A stretch of 64,000 nucleotides of DNA, taken from contig JAIQFO010000025.1 of assembly GCA_020073215.1 (NCBI GenBank), positions 1 to 64,000 of the forward strand, read 5' to 3'. This stretch comes from Terriglobia bacterium (lineage in GTDB: Bacteria > Acidobacteriota > Terriglobia > Terriglobales > Acidobacteriaceae). The translations under genes and the position numbers were made by a program. The notes under the pieces were generated by a model. That model was given only the letters and a program-made list of their open reading frames with translations, searched no databases and was not told where the DNA came from. Shown here one piece after another: positions 54,450-63,119 of this stretch (its first letter is position 1; the number at the start of each line of letters is the position of its first letter).

Positions 54450-54908
54450 CTATCGCCCCCGATCCATCGCCTCGTTCGCCAGCCGATCTGCCGTCTGGTT
54501 GTGTTCCCGGAGCGCATGCCTGATCTCGAAGTGTTCGAGTTGCCGCACCAGTTGCTGCGCCTCGTCGTACAGCTTGCGCAGTTCGGGATGCCGCACCTTG
54601 TAGATACCTTTCATTTGCCGAACCATCAGTTCGGAATCGCTGATCACCTTGAGTGCTTTGATCTGGTGTTCGGCGGCGTAACGCAGAGCGGCAAGCAGTC
54701 CCTGATACTCGGCATAGTTGTTGGTGCGGTGTCCAAGGTATTCGCTCAACTCGGCGATCGGGTGGCCGGAAGCGTCCTGAATGGCGACCCCGTACCCCGC
54801 AGGTCCAGGATTGCCGCGTGCTCCGCCGTCAACGTGAGCTGTGTGAGTGGCAGCCGTGGATTTCGGCGCGGAGAAAAGATTGCTGGAACTGGAAGAGCGC
54901 GGAGGCAT
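54450..54908 (-). CDS. rnhA: Ribonuclease HI family protein
   Basis: A 152-residue RNase H that removes RNA from RNA:DNA hybrids. The catalytic acids are D in HVDGGARGNPGPAGYG, E in NNYAEYQGLL, D in ISDSELMVRQ and D in NQTADRLANEA. About 20 residues of Ser-rich sequence precede the fold. It is the short type related to archaeal and B. halodurans RNase HI rather than the E. coli form with a basic protrusion. Confidence 0.92.
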   Translation of the reverse strand: MPPRSSSSSNLFSAPKSTAATHTAHVDGGARGNPGPAGYGVAIQDASGHPIAELSEYLGHRTNNYAEYQGLLAALRYAAEHQIKALKVISDSELMVRQMKGIYKVRHPELRKLYDEAQQLVRQLEHFEIRHALREHNQTADRLANEAMDRGR

Positions 54909-55159
54909 AAAGGAGTTTACAACGGGAGCGGGATTTCACCCGCGCAAGTGGACTTGAAAGCACGGGCAGGGGAAAGCCCGTGGCCAGCCTGACACCGTTG
55001 CGCTTCGGCTGGACCCAAGACAGCGGAAACGGTAAAAACCCTGTGCCGTCCTCACCCTGCCCACAAGCAACGAGCATACCTCTGGGCGGTGGATCGACGC
55101 AACGTGGGGCTGACTCCATTACCAGCCGATCCCGGCTCGGCGTGCCAGGACACTTCGTC

Positions 55160-55915
55160 TTATCTTCCGGTAGCCAGCCGAGTGGCCAACCGCTGCGGCA
55201 AATTGGCAGCAAGAATTTTCTCTTGCGCCACGCGCACGTTGTACGGCACGCGATAGAAAGTAACAATCCAGGCTTCGGAGTCGAACATGGCAAAGGCGGC
55301 GCGCCAGTCGCCATCGCGGGGCTGGCCGACCGAGCCGGGGTTGATGAGGTAGCGGCGATCCTTGCGCAGCGGCCAGTCGGACGACTCGGGCTGGCCCACG
55401 GTGCGATATCCGGGACGGTACGCTTCGCTGATCTCACCCGAAAGCACGAAACCTCCTTGAAGGTGAGTGTGTCCAAAGAATGTAACGGGAACCGGGTCGG
55501 TGATGAGCGGCTCGATGGCGTCGCGGGCGCTGACCATGTATTCATCTTCGTCAAGCGCGGAGCCGTGGACGAACTGCAGGCCGGGGAGTCCCTCGAGTCG
55601 GATGGGACCCTGCGGGAGGGAGCGCAGCCATTCGAGATTTTCGGGCGTGAGCTGGTCGCGAGTCCAGAGCGTAGCCAGGCCGGCGACGGGATTGAAGTCC
55701 TGGAGGTTCATGAGGCCGCAGACGGCTTTGTCGTGATTGCCGCGCACGAACACGTGTCCGATCTCTTGCGAGCGGGCAATGACTTCATTGGGATTGCCGC
55801 CGTAGCCAACGCTATCGCCAAGATTGACGACGAGGTCGTGAGCGGGCGCCGCGGTCAGACACGCGTCCAGCGCTTCGAGGTTGCTATGAATGTCGCTAAG
55901 AAGAAGGATACGCAC
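55160..55915 (-). CDS. Calcineurin-like metallophosphoesterase
   Basis: A 251-residue enzyme of the YfcE/MJ0936 group. Metal ligands: SDIHSN (first Asp/His), NLGDSVGYGG, VRGNHDKAV and FGHTHLQGG. Start codon is GTG at 55915, immediately before RILLLSDIHSN. Substrates of these proteins are small phosphodiesters or nucleotides; the true one is unknown. The 250-bp gap downstream to rnhA holds no clear gene. Confidence 0.9.
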   Translation of the reverse strand: MRILLLSDIHSNLEALDACLTAAPAHDLVVNLGDSVGYGGNPNEVIARSQEIGHVFVRGNHDKAVCGLMNLQDFNPVAGLATLWTRDQLTPENLEWLRSLPQGPIRLEGLPGLQFVHGSALDEDEYMVSARDAIEPLITDPVPVTFFGHTHLQGGFVLSGEISEAYRPGYRTVGQPESSDWPLRKDRRYLINPGSVGQPRDGDWRAAFAMFDSEAWIVTFYRVPYNVRVAQEKILAANLPQRLATRLATGR

Positions 55916-56058
55916 GGCAAAGGGAGGATTATAGCTTCTCTGGAGGGAAAACGACGAGGCGGGGACTGAGGAAGGTCAAGATCTGCAACCACAGAGGACA
56001 CAGGGGAACCCAGACGGACGCTTCAGCGTAGTTGGTGCCGATACAGTCCTAATGAGTC

Positions 56059-57090
56059 TCAGCCTTGTGGCGGATTCACGACCGGACAGCGGGCACAATG
56101 TCCAGCGCTCACCTCGACCAGAGGTGGAAGCCCAACCGCACAGGCGGCGACGCGGTACGAGCAGCGGGGTTCGAAGGGGCATCCGGGGGGAAGCTGGGCG
56201 ATGGGCGGCACGGTACCTTCGATGGTCGCCAGGGGAAGAGCGCGGTCGGTCGCAAGGGTCGGAATGGCTCGCAGCAGGCCCTGCGTATAGGGATGTGCGG
56301 GTGCGCGGAAAATGTCGGCCTTGGCGCCGAGTTCGACCAGGCTCCCGGCGTACATGACGGCAACGCGATCGGCGACGTGCGACACCACCGCGAGATCGTG
56401 CGAGATGAAGAGCATCGCCAACCCGAATTTGTGGCGCAGGTCGTTCAGCAGGTCGAGGATTTGCTGCTGGATGGTGACGTCCAGGGCAGTGGTCGGCTCG
56501 TCGGCAATGAGCAGTTGCGGACGATTGACGATGGCCATGGCGATCATAACGCGCTGGCGCATGCCTCCGGAGAGTTGGTGCGGATAACTGCGGGCGCGTT
56601 CGTCGGGATCAGGGATGGCAACGTCGCGCATGCCCTCGACCGCCTGGCCCCACGCTTCCGATTTCGAAACACGCCGGTGAGCGAGCACGGCTTCCGCAAT
56701 CTGGTCGCCGACCCGCATCACCGGATTGAGGGCGGTCATGGGCTCCTGGAAGATCATAGCCATGCGCGAGCCGCGGAGTTCGCGCAGCCGATCGGGGGGC
56801 AAACTGGTGAGATGCGTGGGCGCGCCGTCGCCGTTTTGGAAAGTGATTTCGCCTTTGACGGTGGCGGCGGGCGGGAGCAGGCCCATGATGGCAAGCGAGG
56901 TGACGGACTTGCCCGAGCCGGATTCGCCGACTAGTCCAACGACTTCGCCGTGAGCGATGGAGAATGAGAGGTGGCGCACGGCGGCCACACCGCCGCCGTT
57001 CTGCCGTGCTGGCAGAGGCGCCCGCCCTCGCCCTCCGGGGGATTGCGGGAACTCGATGGTCAGGTCGCGGACGTCGAGCAGCGGGCGCAC
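56059..57090 (-). CDS. Peptide ABC transporter ATP-binding protein (DppD/OppD type)
   Basis: A 343-residue ATPase that powers uptake of di/oligopeptides. Walker A GESGSGKS, Q-loop FQEPMTALNP, signature LSGGMRQR, Walker B LLIADEPTTALD, H-loop ISHDL. The C-terminal extension carries the oligopeptide-ABC cysteine signature (CPFEPRC, then C-A, and HCARCP), typical of [4Fe-4S]-binding tails. The permease, binding protein and second ATPase are not next to it. Start codon is GTG. Confidence 0.9.
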   Translation of the reverse strand: MRPLLDVRDLTIEFPQSPGGRGRAPLPARQNGGGVAAVRHLSFSIAHGEVVGLVGESGSGKSVTSLAIMGLLPPAATVKGEITFQNGDGAPTHLTSLPPDRLRELRGSRMAMIFQEPMTALNPVMRVGDQIAEAVLAHRRVSKSEAWGQAVEGMRDVAIPDPDERARSYPHQLSGGMRQRVMIAMAIVNRPQLLIADEPTTALDVTIQQQILDLLNDLRHKFGLAMLFISHDLAVVSHVADRVAVMYAGSLVELGAKADIFRAPAHPYTQGLLRAIPTLATDRALPLATIEGTVPPIAQLPPGCPFEPRCSYRVAACAVGLPPLVEVSAGHCARCPVVNPPQG

Positions 57091-57115
57091 GAAGAGTATG
57101 GTATCAGCGCCCGGA

Positions 57116-57685
57116 CTACTTCTTGGGCCGCGATTCCGGCGGCACTAGCCCGGCCGCGCGGTAGTAGACCACCAACTGCCCGTAGTGTTCTCCCGAGTGC
57201 TCGAGCAGGCCCCAGGCCATGTCGGACACGCGCGTCTGCTGATTCGAGAACGGATCGACGATCAGGTCGTTCATCCCCTTATCGCCCTTCTGCTGGATCG
57301 CCGCCGCGCCGTCGGCAAACGCCTTCTTTACAAACTCGACCACAGCGGCTTTCGTTTTGTACTGCTCCCGCTTGGGGTCTTCTCCAGCCGGCGGTTTCAG
57401 CCCCATCGCCGGATTGGTGAAGAAATAATTCGCGCCAGCCGCGTGCAACAGTTGCTCGGCAAAGCTCCGCTGCGCCGGCACCGGCTTGAAGTCGTACTTG
57501 TCTTCAGGAAAATCTTCCGCCATCGCAATCAACTTGCGACCAACATCGTTCCAACTCTCCAGCAAAGCCTGCGACGGCCCCACCGCCGGCTTCGGCGGCG
57601 CTTCTTTCTTCATGGTGTCTTGCGCCGCAGCGAGCGCTGCAAGAATCAATCCCGCGAAAACTACACTTACAATTCGCTTCTTCAT
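57116..57685 (-). CDS. Exported DinB-like protein
   Basis: A 189-residue protein with a signal peptide (1-21). The mature domain is a DinB/YfiT-like four-helix bundle (LLESWNDVGRKLIAMAEDFPEDKYDFKP, SFAEQLLHAAGANYFF). Possible metal-binding histidines are in LLHAA and the C-terminal LLEHSGEHYGQLV. This family normally acts in thiol transfer in the cytoplasm; export here is unusual but seen in acidobacterial paralogs. It lies 25 bases upstream of the peptide-ABC ATPase, although functions look unrelated. Confidence 0.8.
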   Translation of the reverse strand: MKKRIVSVVFAGLILAALAAAQDTMKKEAPPKPAVGPSQALLESWNDVGRKLIAMAEDFPEDKYDFKPVPAQRSFAEQLLHAAGANYFFTNPAMGLKPPAGEDPKREQYKTKAAVVEFVKKAFADGAAAIQQKGDKGMNDLIVDPFSNQQTRVSDMAWGLLEHSGEHYGQLVVYYRAAGLVPPESRPKK

Positions 57686-57874
57686 TTCGCCAATCCTCCA
57701 ATAATCATCTTCTTATAACCTGGACCAGCCCCTGAAGGGTGTGCTGAGAACTCGGTCGTCCCTCCGGGACTCGAATCATCTGTTGCACTCTTCCCAGCGC
57801 TGAAGCGCTGGGCTAAGCTAGGTCGCCCCTCCGGGGCTCCATTCTCCCATTTTCAGAGCAGCCTGCCGGTCCAC
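57686..57874. other. Intergenic repeats between convergently read spacer elements
   Basis: Contains the hairpin CCCAGCGCTGAAGCGCTGGG near 57807 and two related GGTCG(T/C)CCCTCCGGG(A/G)CTC units flanking it. No gene. Confidence 0.6.
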
Positions 57875-58804
57875 CTACTCCAGTCCAGCCTTCCCCAGCA
57901 TTTCCAGAAACTGTTTCTGCGTGCGCATGTCGATCGACTGCGCTACCAGCTTGCCTTTGCGGTCGTAGACAAAATTCTTCGGAATTCCTTGCACCACGAA
58001 CAGGTCATTCACCTTGCGCTCGGGGTCGAGTAGCACGGGAAACGAAATCTTCCGCTCGCGGATAAACGGCTCCACTTTCGCCGCCTCTTCATCGGAAATG
58101 CCCAGTACCACCAGCCCTTGCGAGCGGAAGCGCCCGTAGAGGGCCTCCAAATCCGGCATCTCCTTGCGGCATGGCGGACACCACGTCGCCCAGAAATTCA
58201 CCAGCACCACTTTGCCCCGCAGGTCGGCAAACGTCCAAGTCTTGCCGGAAAGATCTCTTAGGGTAAAGTCCGGATGCTCACGCTTGCGGTCATCGGCCTC
58301 GAGCTGCGCCATGGCCGCGCGAAACTGCCCGCCATCATTCGCGAGATCGACGGTGACCTCGATATGCTCGTAACGCACCAGCGTGGCCAGCTCAAGATAT
58401 GGATACGCCGGCTCGCGTACGGCCTTGCCTCCCGCATCGGAATCTTTCGACTCCTCCCAAGGTACGGGCCGTTCGCGCAACGTTTCGGCCAGCGTCGTCG
58501 CTACTTCCTGTAGTGTGTTGTGTCCGAAATCGCCTTCGGTGGAAAGTCCCGCCAGGTTTACTGCCAGACGTAGCTTGTTCTCGGTTGGGGGCAGTTTCCG
58601 GATCTTCAGCGCCAGATCTTTCGTCGTTCCCGCCCGGACGTCATCCGCGAGGGCGCGCAGCCCGTGGATTTGGTCTGCGAGCGGCTTTTCTTCCGCGCTC
58701 GAGACTATTTCTTTCTTCTGGGCCGCGGCGAACTGCAGGGCGAAGGTCAGCGCCGCGATCACGAAGAGGAGTTTTATCCCGTGAAGCAATCGGTCGCGTT
58801 TCAT
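57875..58804 (-). CDS. TlpA-like thioredoxin-domain protein, exported
   Basis: A 309-residue periplasmic reductant. A signal peptide ends at about residue 28 (FAAAQ). An alpha-rich N domain (about 30-165) precedes a TlpA/ResA-type thioredoxin fold whose catalytic motif is WATWCPPCRKE, with the cis-proline side in VQGIPKNFVYDRKGK. Such enzymes keep apocytochrome c or other outer thiols reduced, which would suit a genome with a nine-haem cytochrome (inference). The repeat downstream may terminate the convergent genes. Confidence 0.88.
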   Translation of the reverse strand: MKRDRLLHGIKLLFVIAALTFALQFAAAQKKEIVSSAEEKPLADQIHGLRALADDVRAGTTKDLALKIRKLPPTENKLRLAVNLAGLSTEGDFGHNTLQEVATTLAETLRERPVPWEESKDSDAGGKAVREPAYPYLELATLVRYEHIEVTVDLANDGGQFRAAMAQLEADDRKREHPDFTLRDLSGKTWTFADLRGKVVLVNFWATWCPPCRKEMPDLEALYGRFRSQGLVVLGISDEEAAKVEPFIRERKISFPVLLDPERKVNDLFVVQGIPKNFVYDRKGKLVAQSIDMRTQKQFLEMLGKAGLE

Positions 58805-58913
58805 TGCCCACCTAGCTTAGCAAGAGGCGGTCTCCCGTACCAATCGCGTGCCGGCTTTAGCAGCTTGTAGTGGAATAGAGAACACGTTTTTGACGCTCAA
58901 TTTGCTAAATTTT

Positions 58914-58986
58914 GTCATCCTGAGCGAAGCGAAGGACCTGCTTTCGGCGCACGAGAAAGCAGGTCCTTCGCTTCGCTCAGGATGAC
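58914..58986. repeat. Palindromic repeat, family A, copy
   Basis: Perfect-looking hairpin with arms GTCATCCTGAGCGAAGCGAA and reverse complement around ACCTGCTTTC and GAAAGCAGGT. It stands between the TlpA-like gene's promoter and the stop of the DUF2207 gene. Confidence 0.9.
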
Positions 58987-59064
58987 AATTCATAATGATG
59001 CCAATTCATGGATGACGACGATTTATGAGCGGATTGCTCGTGCGCGAACATTGGCCAGGGGCTC

Positions 59065-60837
59065 CTAGAAGGCGCTGCCGCCCCCGCCGCCGAAGCCGCC
59101 GCCGGAGAAGCCTCCTCCTCTTCCTCCACCTCCTCCGAAGCCCGACCCGCCGGAACTGGCTCTGGGCGCGGAGACGAAGACCTGGTTCATGTCCGATGCC
59201 ATGCTGTGCATCGAGCTCGAAAAGAAAAGCGGACTGAACCCAACGTAGCCGTTGGGCGAGACGTACCAGTTCGGAGGATCCTTCACGATGCCGTCGAACG
59301 CCTGCGCCCAATGGTGTTCGACGCCCAACGCCATGGCGTAGGGGAGAAATTTTTCAAACGTGTCGGGCGGCATGCGCTTGATGCGATCGGCGTCGACACG
59401 GTTCATGAACTCCTGGAATCCGAGGACCGCGATTGTGGTGCGCGCCCCGGATACAGTCTTCGCCGTCATCTGGCGCGCAAAGAACCACCAGATCAGCGCG
59501 GAAACCAGAACGCTCCCGATCACCAGCGGAATGGAATAGAACAGGTTCATCCAGCCCATAACCTGCACGGCGACCGCCAGGATCGCGATGGCGACGGCGG
59601 CGGCAATGCTGTAACCATTGGCCGATTCCGGGTCGAGCAGGTAGATGCCCTTGCTCTTCAGCTCCGACATGATGTCTTCGCGCACTACGGGAATCACGGT
59701 GTAGAAGCGGTTCTTCAGGCTGGAAAGGCGCGTTTCGGCGCCGCCGAGAAAGATATTTTCCAGCATCACGCGCTCGTGGGGCATAAGGTCGGAGCCCCAC
59801 TGCTCGCGCGGCTTTTGCAAGTGGAATAAATAGTCTTTGTGGTGAAAGACCAGGAAAGTATCGACTTTTTCTTCGATCTTGATGTACCCATGCACCGCCA
59901 GATCGACGATGGTGCTGGTGATGTCGCGGGGGTGGATGGTGTCGTCGATCAAAGTTCCGGCTTCGGCGGGAGACATGCCCTTCGGCGGTTCGTACTGCGG
60001 GGCCACAGACACGCCGGGATCGGGATCGCGTCCCACCGAATACCAGAGAGTGAACATCGCGGCGAGAGTCAACAGCGGCAGAAACAGAATGGGATTACTG
60101 CCCAGGAACCATTCTAACTTGGTGAGCGCGGACGAGGCCTTGAGCACCCCCTGCGGGATGTAAATGTCGATGGTGAGCCCGCCGCGCATGGGCAGCCGCT
60201 CAGTCGTTTCGACAAGAACGTCTGCGCCTTTGACTTCGGCAGTTGCTTCGCTCTGCTTGGAGCCGTAGACGCCGGTGAAGGCCTGAGCGCGCAGCCCTCC
60301 GGTGGCATTTTCCGGCAGGGTCACGAAGGCCGAGGCATGGTCGATGGGAACCGGCCAATCGTTGCCGGTCACGTTCCAGTAGAACTCGGAGTAATTGTCG
60401 TTGTTCTCGTGGAAGAAGCGGACGCCATTGCGAACCGAGTAGTCGATGTTGACGACCCGCGTGGTGTCGACCGCACCGGGTATGTAGATCTTGAGATCGC
60501 GGTAGGCTCCCGACTTCGTCGACTCGTACTTCAGCTTGTTTCCATTTTCATCGGTGACACCCGTGACGTTCAGGAACAGTGTGTAGTTGGTTCCCTGCGG
60601 TCCGGGATACTCGACCGGTATGGTGCGGTGAATGCCGTGCCACTCGCCGGCAAAAGCGAGAGCGATCTTTTCGCTGACCAGGGCACTGCCATCGGCGGAG
60701 ATGGAGATGGTGTCCTTGAAATCGGTAACCCGCCAGTTGCGAGCCTGGGCAGCGGCGGTGGTGGTGAGGGCGACGAGAAGCGCGAGACGTGAGAATGGAA
60801 CGAGCAGTTGGTGTTTCGTATATGCTCCGCGGAACAA
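59065..60837 (-). CDS. DUF2207 membrane protein
   Basis: A predicted membrane protein of about 590 residues. Signal peptide first (LVALTTTAAAQ), then an extracellular beta-domain (RNWRVTDFKDTISISADG, HGIHRTIPVEY), a helix near residue 260, a cytoplasmic middle (TLIDDTIHPRDITSTIVDLAVHGYI), and two more helices around residues 430-480. The tail is Gly/Ser-rich (GGGGRGGGFSGGGFGG). The start is uncertain: no ATG fits, and a TTG at 60837 puts the signal peptide correctly; sequence beyond it belongs to a family C repeat. It is paired with lemA, as in many bacteria. Function unknown. Confidence 0.82.
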   Translation of the reverse strand: MFRGAYTKHQLLVPFSRLALLVALTTTAAAQARNWRVTDFKDTISISADGSALVSEKIALAFAGEWHGIHRTIPVEYPGPQGTNYTLFLNVTGVTDENGNKLKYESTKSGAYRDLKIYIPGAVDTTRVVNIDYSVRNGVRFFHENNDNYSEFYWNVTGNDWPVPIDHASAFVTLPENATGGLRAQAFTGVYGSKQSEATAEVKGADVLVETTERLPMRGGLTIDIYIPQGVLKASSALTKLEWFLGSNPILFLPLLTLAAMFTLWYSVGRDPDPGVSVAPQYEPPKGMSPAEAGTLIDDTIHPRDITSTIVDLAVHGYIKIEEKVDTFLVFHHKDYLFHLQKPREQWGSDLMPHERVMLENIFLGGAETRLSSLKNRFYTVIPVVREDIMSELKSKGIYLLDPESANGYSIAAAVAIAILAVAVQVMGWMNLFYSIPLVIGSVLVSALIWWFFARQMTAKTVSGARTTIAVLGFQEFMNRVDADRIKRMPPDTFEKFLPYAMALGVEHHWAQAFDGIVKDPPNWYVSPNGYVGFSPLFFSSSMHSMASDMNQVFVSAPRASSGGSGFGGGGGRGGGFSGGGFGGGGGSAF

Positions 60838-60883
60838 TTTCAGGACTTCACCCAGTAGAGAATCCGAGGTTGTTGTGGCGGCT

Positions 60884-60937
60884 GGCCGCTGCCGAGCTGC
60901 GCTCGGCATGGACGGGCGGGACGCCCGTCCCCACACC
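60884..60937. repeat. Palindromic repeat, family C, copy
   Basis: Reads GCCGAGCTGCGCTCGGC followed by GGACGGGCGGGACGCCCGTCC; it separates lemA from the DUF2207 gene. Confidence 0.78.
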
Positions 60938-60959
60938 AACATCTCCACAACCACAAACT

Positions 60960-61505
60960 CTAGAACTTCACCGCGACGGGTTCGCGATCGGCGGCAGCGG
61001 TTTCGAAGAACTGCTTCTGCTGGAAGCCGAACATCCCGGCGAGAATATTGGTCGGGAACGACTGAATTTTAGTGTTCAGGTCGCGTACCACGGCGTTGTA
61101 GTAGCGGCGGGCGTTTTGAATTGCGTCCTCAATTTCGCTGAGAGAATTCTGCAGCTGGGTGAATTCCTGCGCGGCCTGGAGTTGGGGATAATTTTCGGCC
61201 ACCGCAAACAGGCTCTTCAGGGCGCCGGTCAGCTGATTCTCGGCCGCAGCCTTGTCGGCTGGGCCGGTGGCCTGCATGGCCATGGAGCGGAATTTCGCGA
61301 TGTTCTCGAACGTGCCCTTTTCGTGGGCGGCATAGCCCTTGACGGTCTCCACCAGATTTGGAATCAGGTCGTGGCGGCGCTTGAGCTGAACGTCGATGTC
61401 GGACCAGGACGATTCGGTGCGAACGCGCAGCTGCACCAGGCTGTTGTACATCGCGATCAGGAAGATGCCAAACAGAACGAGGACTGCCAGAAAAATCCAA
61501 GCCAT
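60960..61505 (-). CDS. lemA: LemA family protein
   Basis: A 181-residue protein with one N-terminal membrane helix (about 3-20), then the helical LemA domain: YNSLVQLRVRTESSWSDIDVQLKRRHDLIPNLVETVKGYAAHE, a family hallmark, and FGFQQKQFFE near the end. The next gene downstream on the strand is the DUF2207 protein, a frequent partner. Their joint role is not established. Start at 61505 by homology. Confidence 0.94.
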   Translation of the reverse strand: MAWIFLAVLVLFGIFLIAMYNSLVQLRVRTESSWSDIDVQLKRRHDLIPNLVETVKGYAAHEKGTFENIAKFRSMAMQATGPADKAAAENQLTGALKSLFAVAENYPQLQAAQEFTQLQNSLSEIEDAIQNARRYYNAVVRDLNTKIQSFPTNILAGMFGFQQKQFFETAAADREPVAVKF

Positions 61506-61635
61506 GCGGATTGCTCCTCGATTGCAGTAAAGGTGCGGATTCAAGGGGACGTTAGCACAGAAAGGCCAAGTTTCAAAGGTGCAAGGGTTCTCAGAAGCAA
61601 GCTTTCAGAGTTTCAAGGATTCAAAGACTCGTGGC

Positions 61636-62670
61636 TTATTGTCTGGGAGCGTAGTAACCGCGGCGGGCACGGACTTGCAGGTCCTTCTTCAGAGCGGTGA
61701 TCTCGATCGAATGGTAGCGTCCGTCGGCGCCGAAGTCGGAGGGTTTGTAGGAAACAGCGTACTGGCTGCGCAGTTCGTCTTCAATCGCCGCGAACGAGCG
61801 CGTGATGTCTTTCATTTTGTAAGGAAAAAAGGCGCGGCCGCCAGTGGCGGAAGCAAGGTCATCGAGAACCTTGTCGCCGCGCAGTATCAGGCCGCTATCG
61901 TCGGTGGAGATGGCATAAATCAGAACTTCGGCGCGCTCGGCCATTTCAATGGCCTGGGCGCGCGTGTGTTCGCTCTGATTGTCTTCGCCGTCGCTGAGTA
62001 TGACGATAGCTTTGCGGATGGGGTGGTCGAATTGTTCGCGCAGCAACTTGTCCTGGCATGCCTTGTAAATTGCGTCATAGAGAGCGGTGCCGCCGTGATT
62101 CTTCAGGCGCTGCACACCGGCGGCAAGTAAGGACATCTGGTCGGTGAAGTCCTGGGTGAGGTGGCTCTCCTTATTAAAGCCTACAACGAAGGCGCGGTCA
62201 TAGCCGGGACGAAGTACGTGCTGCAGAAATCCGGTGGCGGATTCTTTTTCAAATCCAAAGCGCCCGTGGACCGAGCCGCTCACGTCCATGAGCAAGCCCA
62301 GTTCGATAGGCAGGTCGGTCTCGCGGCGAAAGGCGAGGATGGACTCGACCGGCTTGTGGTCGTCAAAAAAGGAGAAATCATTCTGATTCAAATTGCGGAC
62401 AAATTTTCCGTGACGATCAGTCGCGATGAACAGCACGTTGACTTCATCGACCCGCTTCTTGATGGTAAGGATGGGTTCGTCCGCCTCATTGCTGGTGTCG
62501 GTCGGACCACCGGCGGCACTGCCAGAATTCACCGCCACCGCGGAAGCGGCGAGCACGTAGGGACTGGATTGGGCCCAACCGGCAACGGACAGGCTCAAAA
62601 CAACGGCGACCCCGAATAGCAGGAGTGCAAATCCGCCAGTCGCCAACCCGAATTTTCTACCCTTCGTCAT
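61636..62670 (-). CDS. VWA-domain protein (acidobacterial VWFA-related type)
   Basis: A 344-residue exported protein. A signal peptide (about 1-34) is followed by a linker, then VLFIATDRHGKFVRNLNQNDFSFFDD and a von Willebrand A domain with the metal-binding MIDAS start DVSGS and later ILSDGEDNQ. The C-terminal VRARRGYYAPRQ is characteristic of VWFA-related proteins frequent in Acidobacteriota. The domain suggests protein-protein adhesion or assembly outside the cell. Confidence 0.88.
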   Translation of the reverse strand: MTKGRKFGLATGGFALLLFGVAVVLSLSVAGWAQSSPYVLAASAVAVNSGSAAGGPTDTSNEADEPILTIKKRVDEVNVLFIATDRHGKFVRNLNQNDFSFFDDHKPVESILAFRRETDLPIELGLLMDVSGSVHGRFGFEKESATGFLQHVLRPGYDRAFVVGFNKESHLTQDFTDQMSLLAAGVQRLKNHGGTALYDAIYKACQDKLLREQFDHPIRKAIVILSDGEDNQSEHTRAQAIEMAERAEVLIYAISTDDSGLILRGDKVLDDLASATGGRAFFPYKMKDITRSFAAIEDELRSQYAVSYKPSDFGADGRYHSIEITALKKDLQVRARRGYYAPRQ

Positions 62671-63119
62671 TCTTTCGCCCTGATTGGGAATCTCAGTTTC
62701 GACACCACGAATGTCCGAACCCTCTACCCATTCGATGCACGTCGGGGGCCGAATATCCGAAACACACGGTTCGACTACTGTAGGACGTTATCGGGTGCAA
62801 GTCCAAGTTACAAAAGGAGTACGCAGCCGGTGCGCCCTTTAACCATAAGCCGGGCAATGAGTTGGGAGAGCCGTTCAGGATACTTTTTTCATGCTCGGGT
62901 GAGTTCCGTGCAAAAATTTCTGAATTCCAGACTCGCGTCCAAACCTGTACTCTTGCGCGTAGGCATGGTATCCGCGCTCGGTCGCTCCAGGAATAATCCG
63001 AAAATCGCCGGCGACGCGTTTGGGATTTTGAACAGTTTGGCCTAGCCGGTCTGTCTCATGCTTTGTACGCGGGCCTGCCGCTAAACTCTCAGAATTGCGG
63101 AGCCGTTCGCCCAGTTGTG
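62671..63119. other. Intergenic stretch without a supported gene
   Basis: A small frame at 62830-63045 has no ribosome site, no family-like sequence and poor composition, so it is not counted as coding. The region must contain the promoters for both neighbours. Confidence 0.6.

Noticed and set aside
54829..55554. 241-residue minus-strand frame between rnhA and the phosphoesterase
   Set aside because: It overlaps the real phosphoesterase in another frame; its remaining unique part lacks family-like sequence.
62830..63045. 71-residue ORF
   Set aside because: No ribosome site, no recognisable pattern and unnatural composition.
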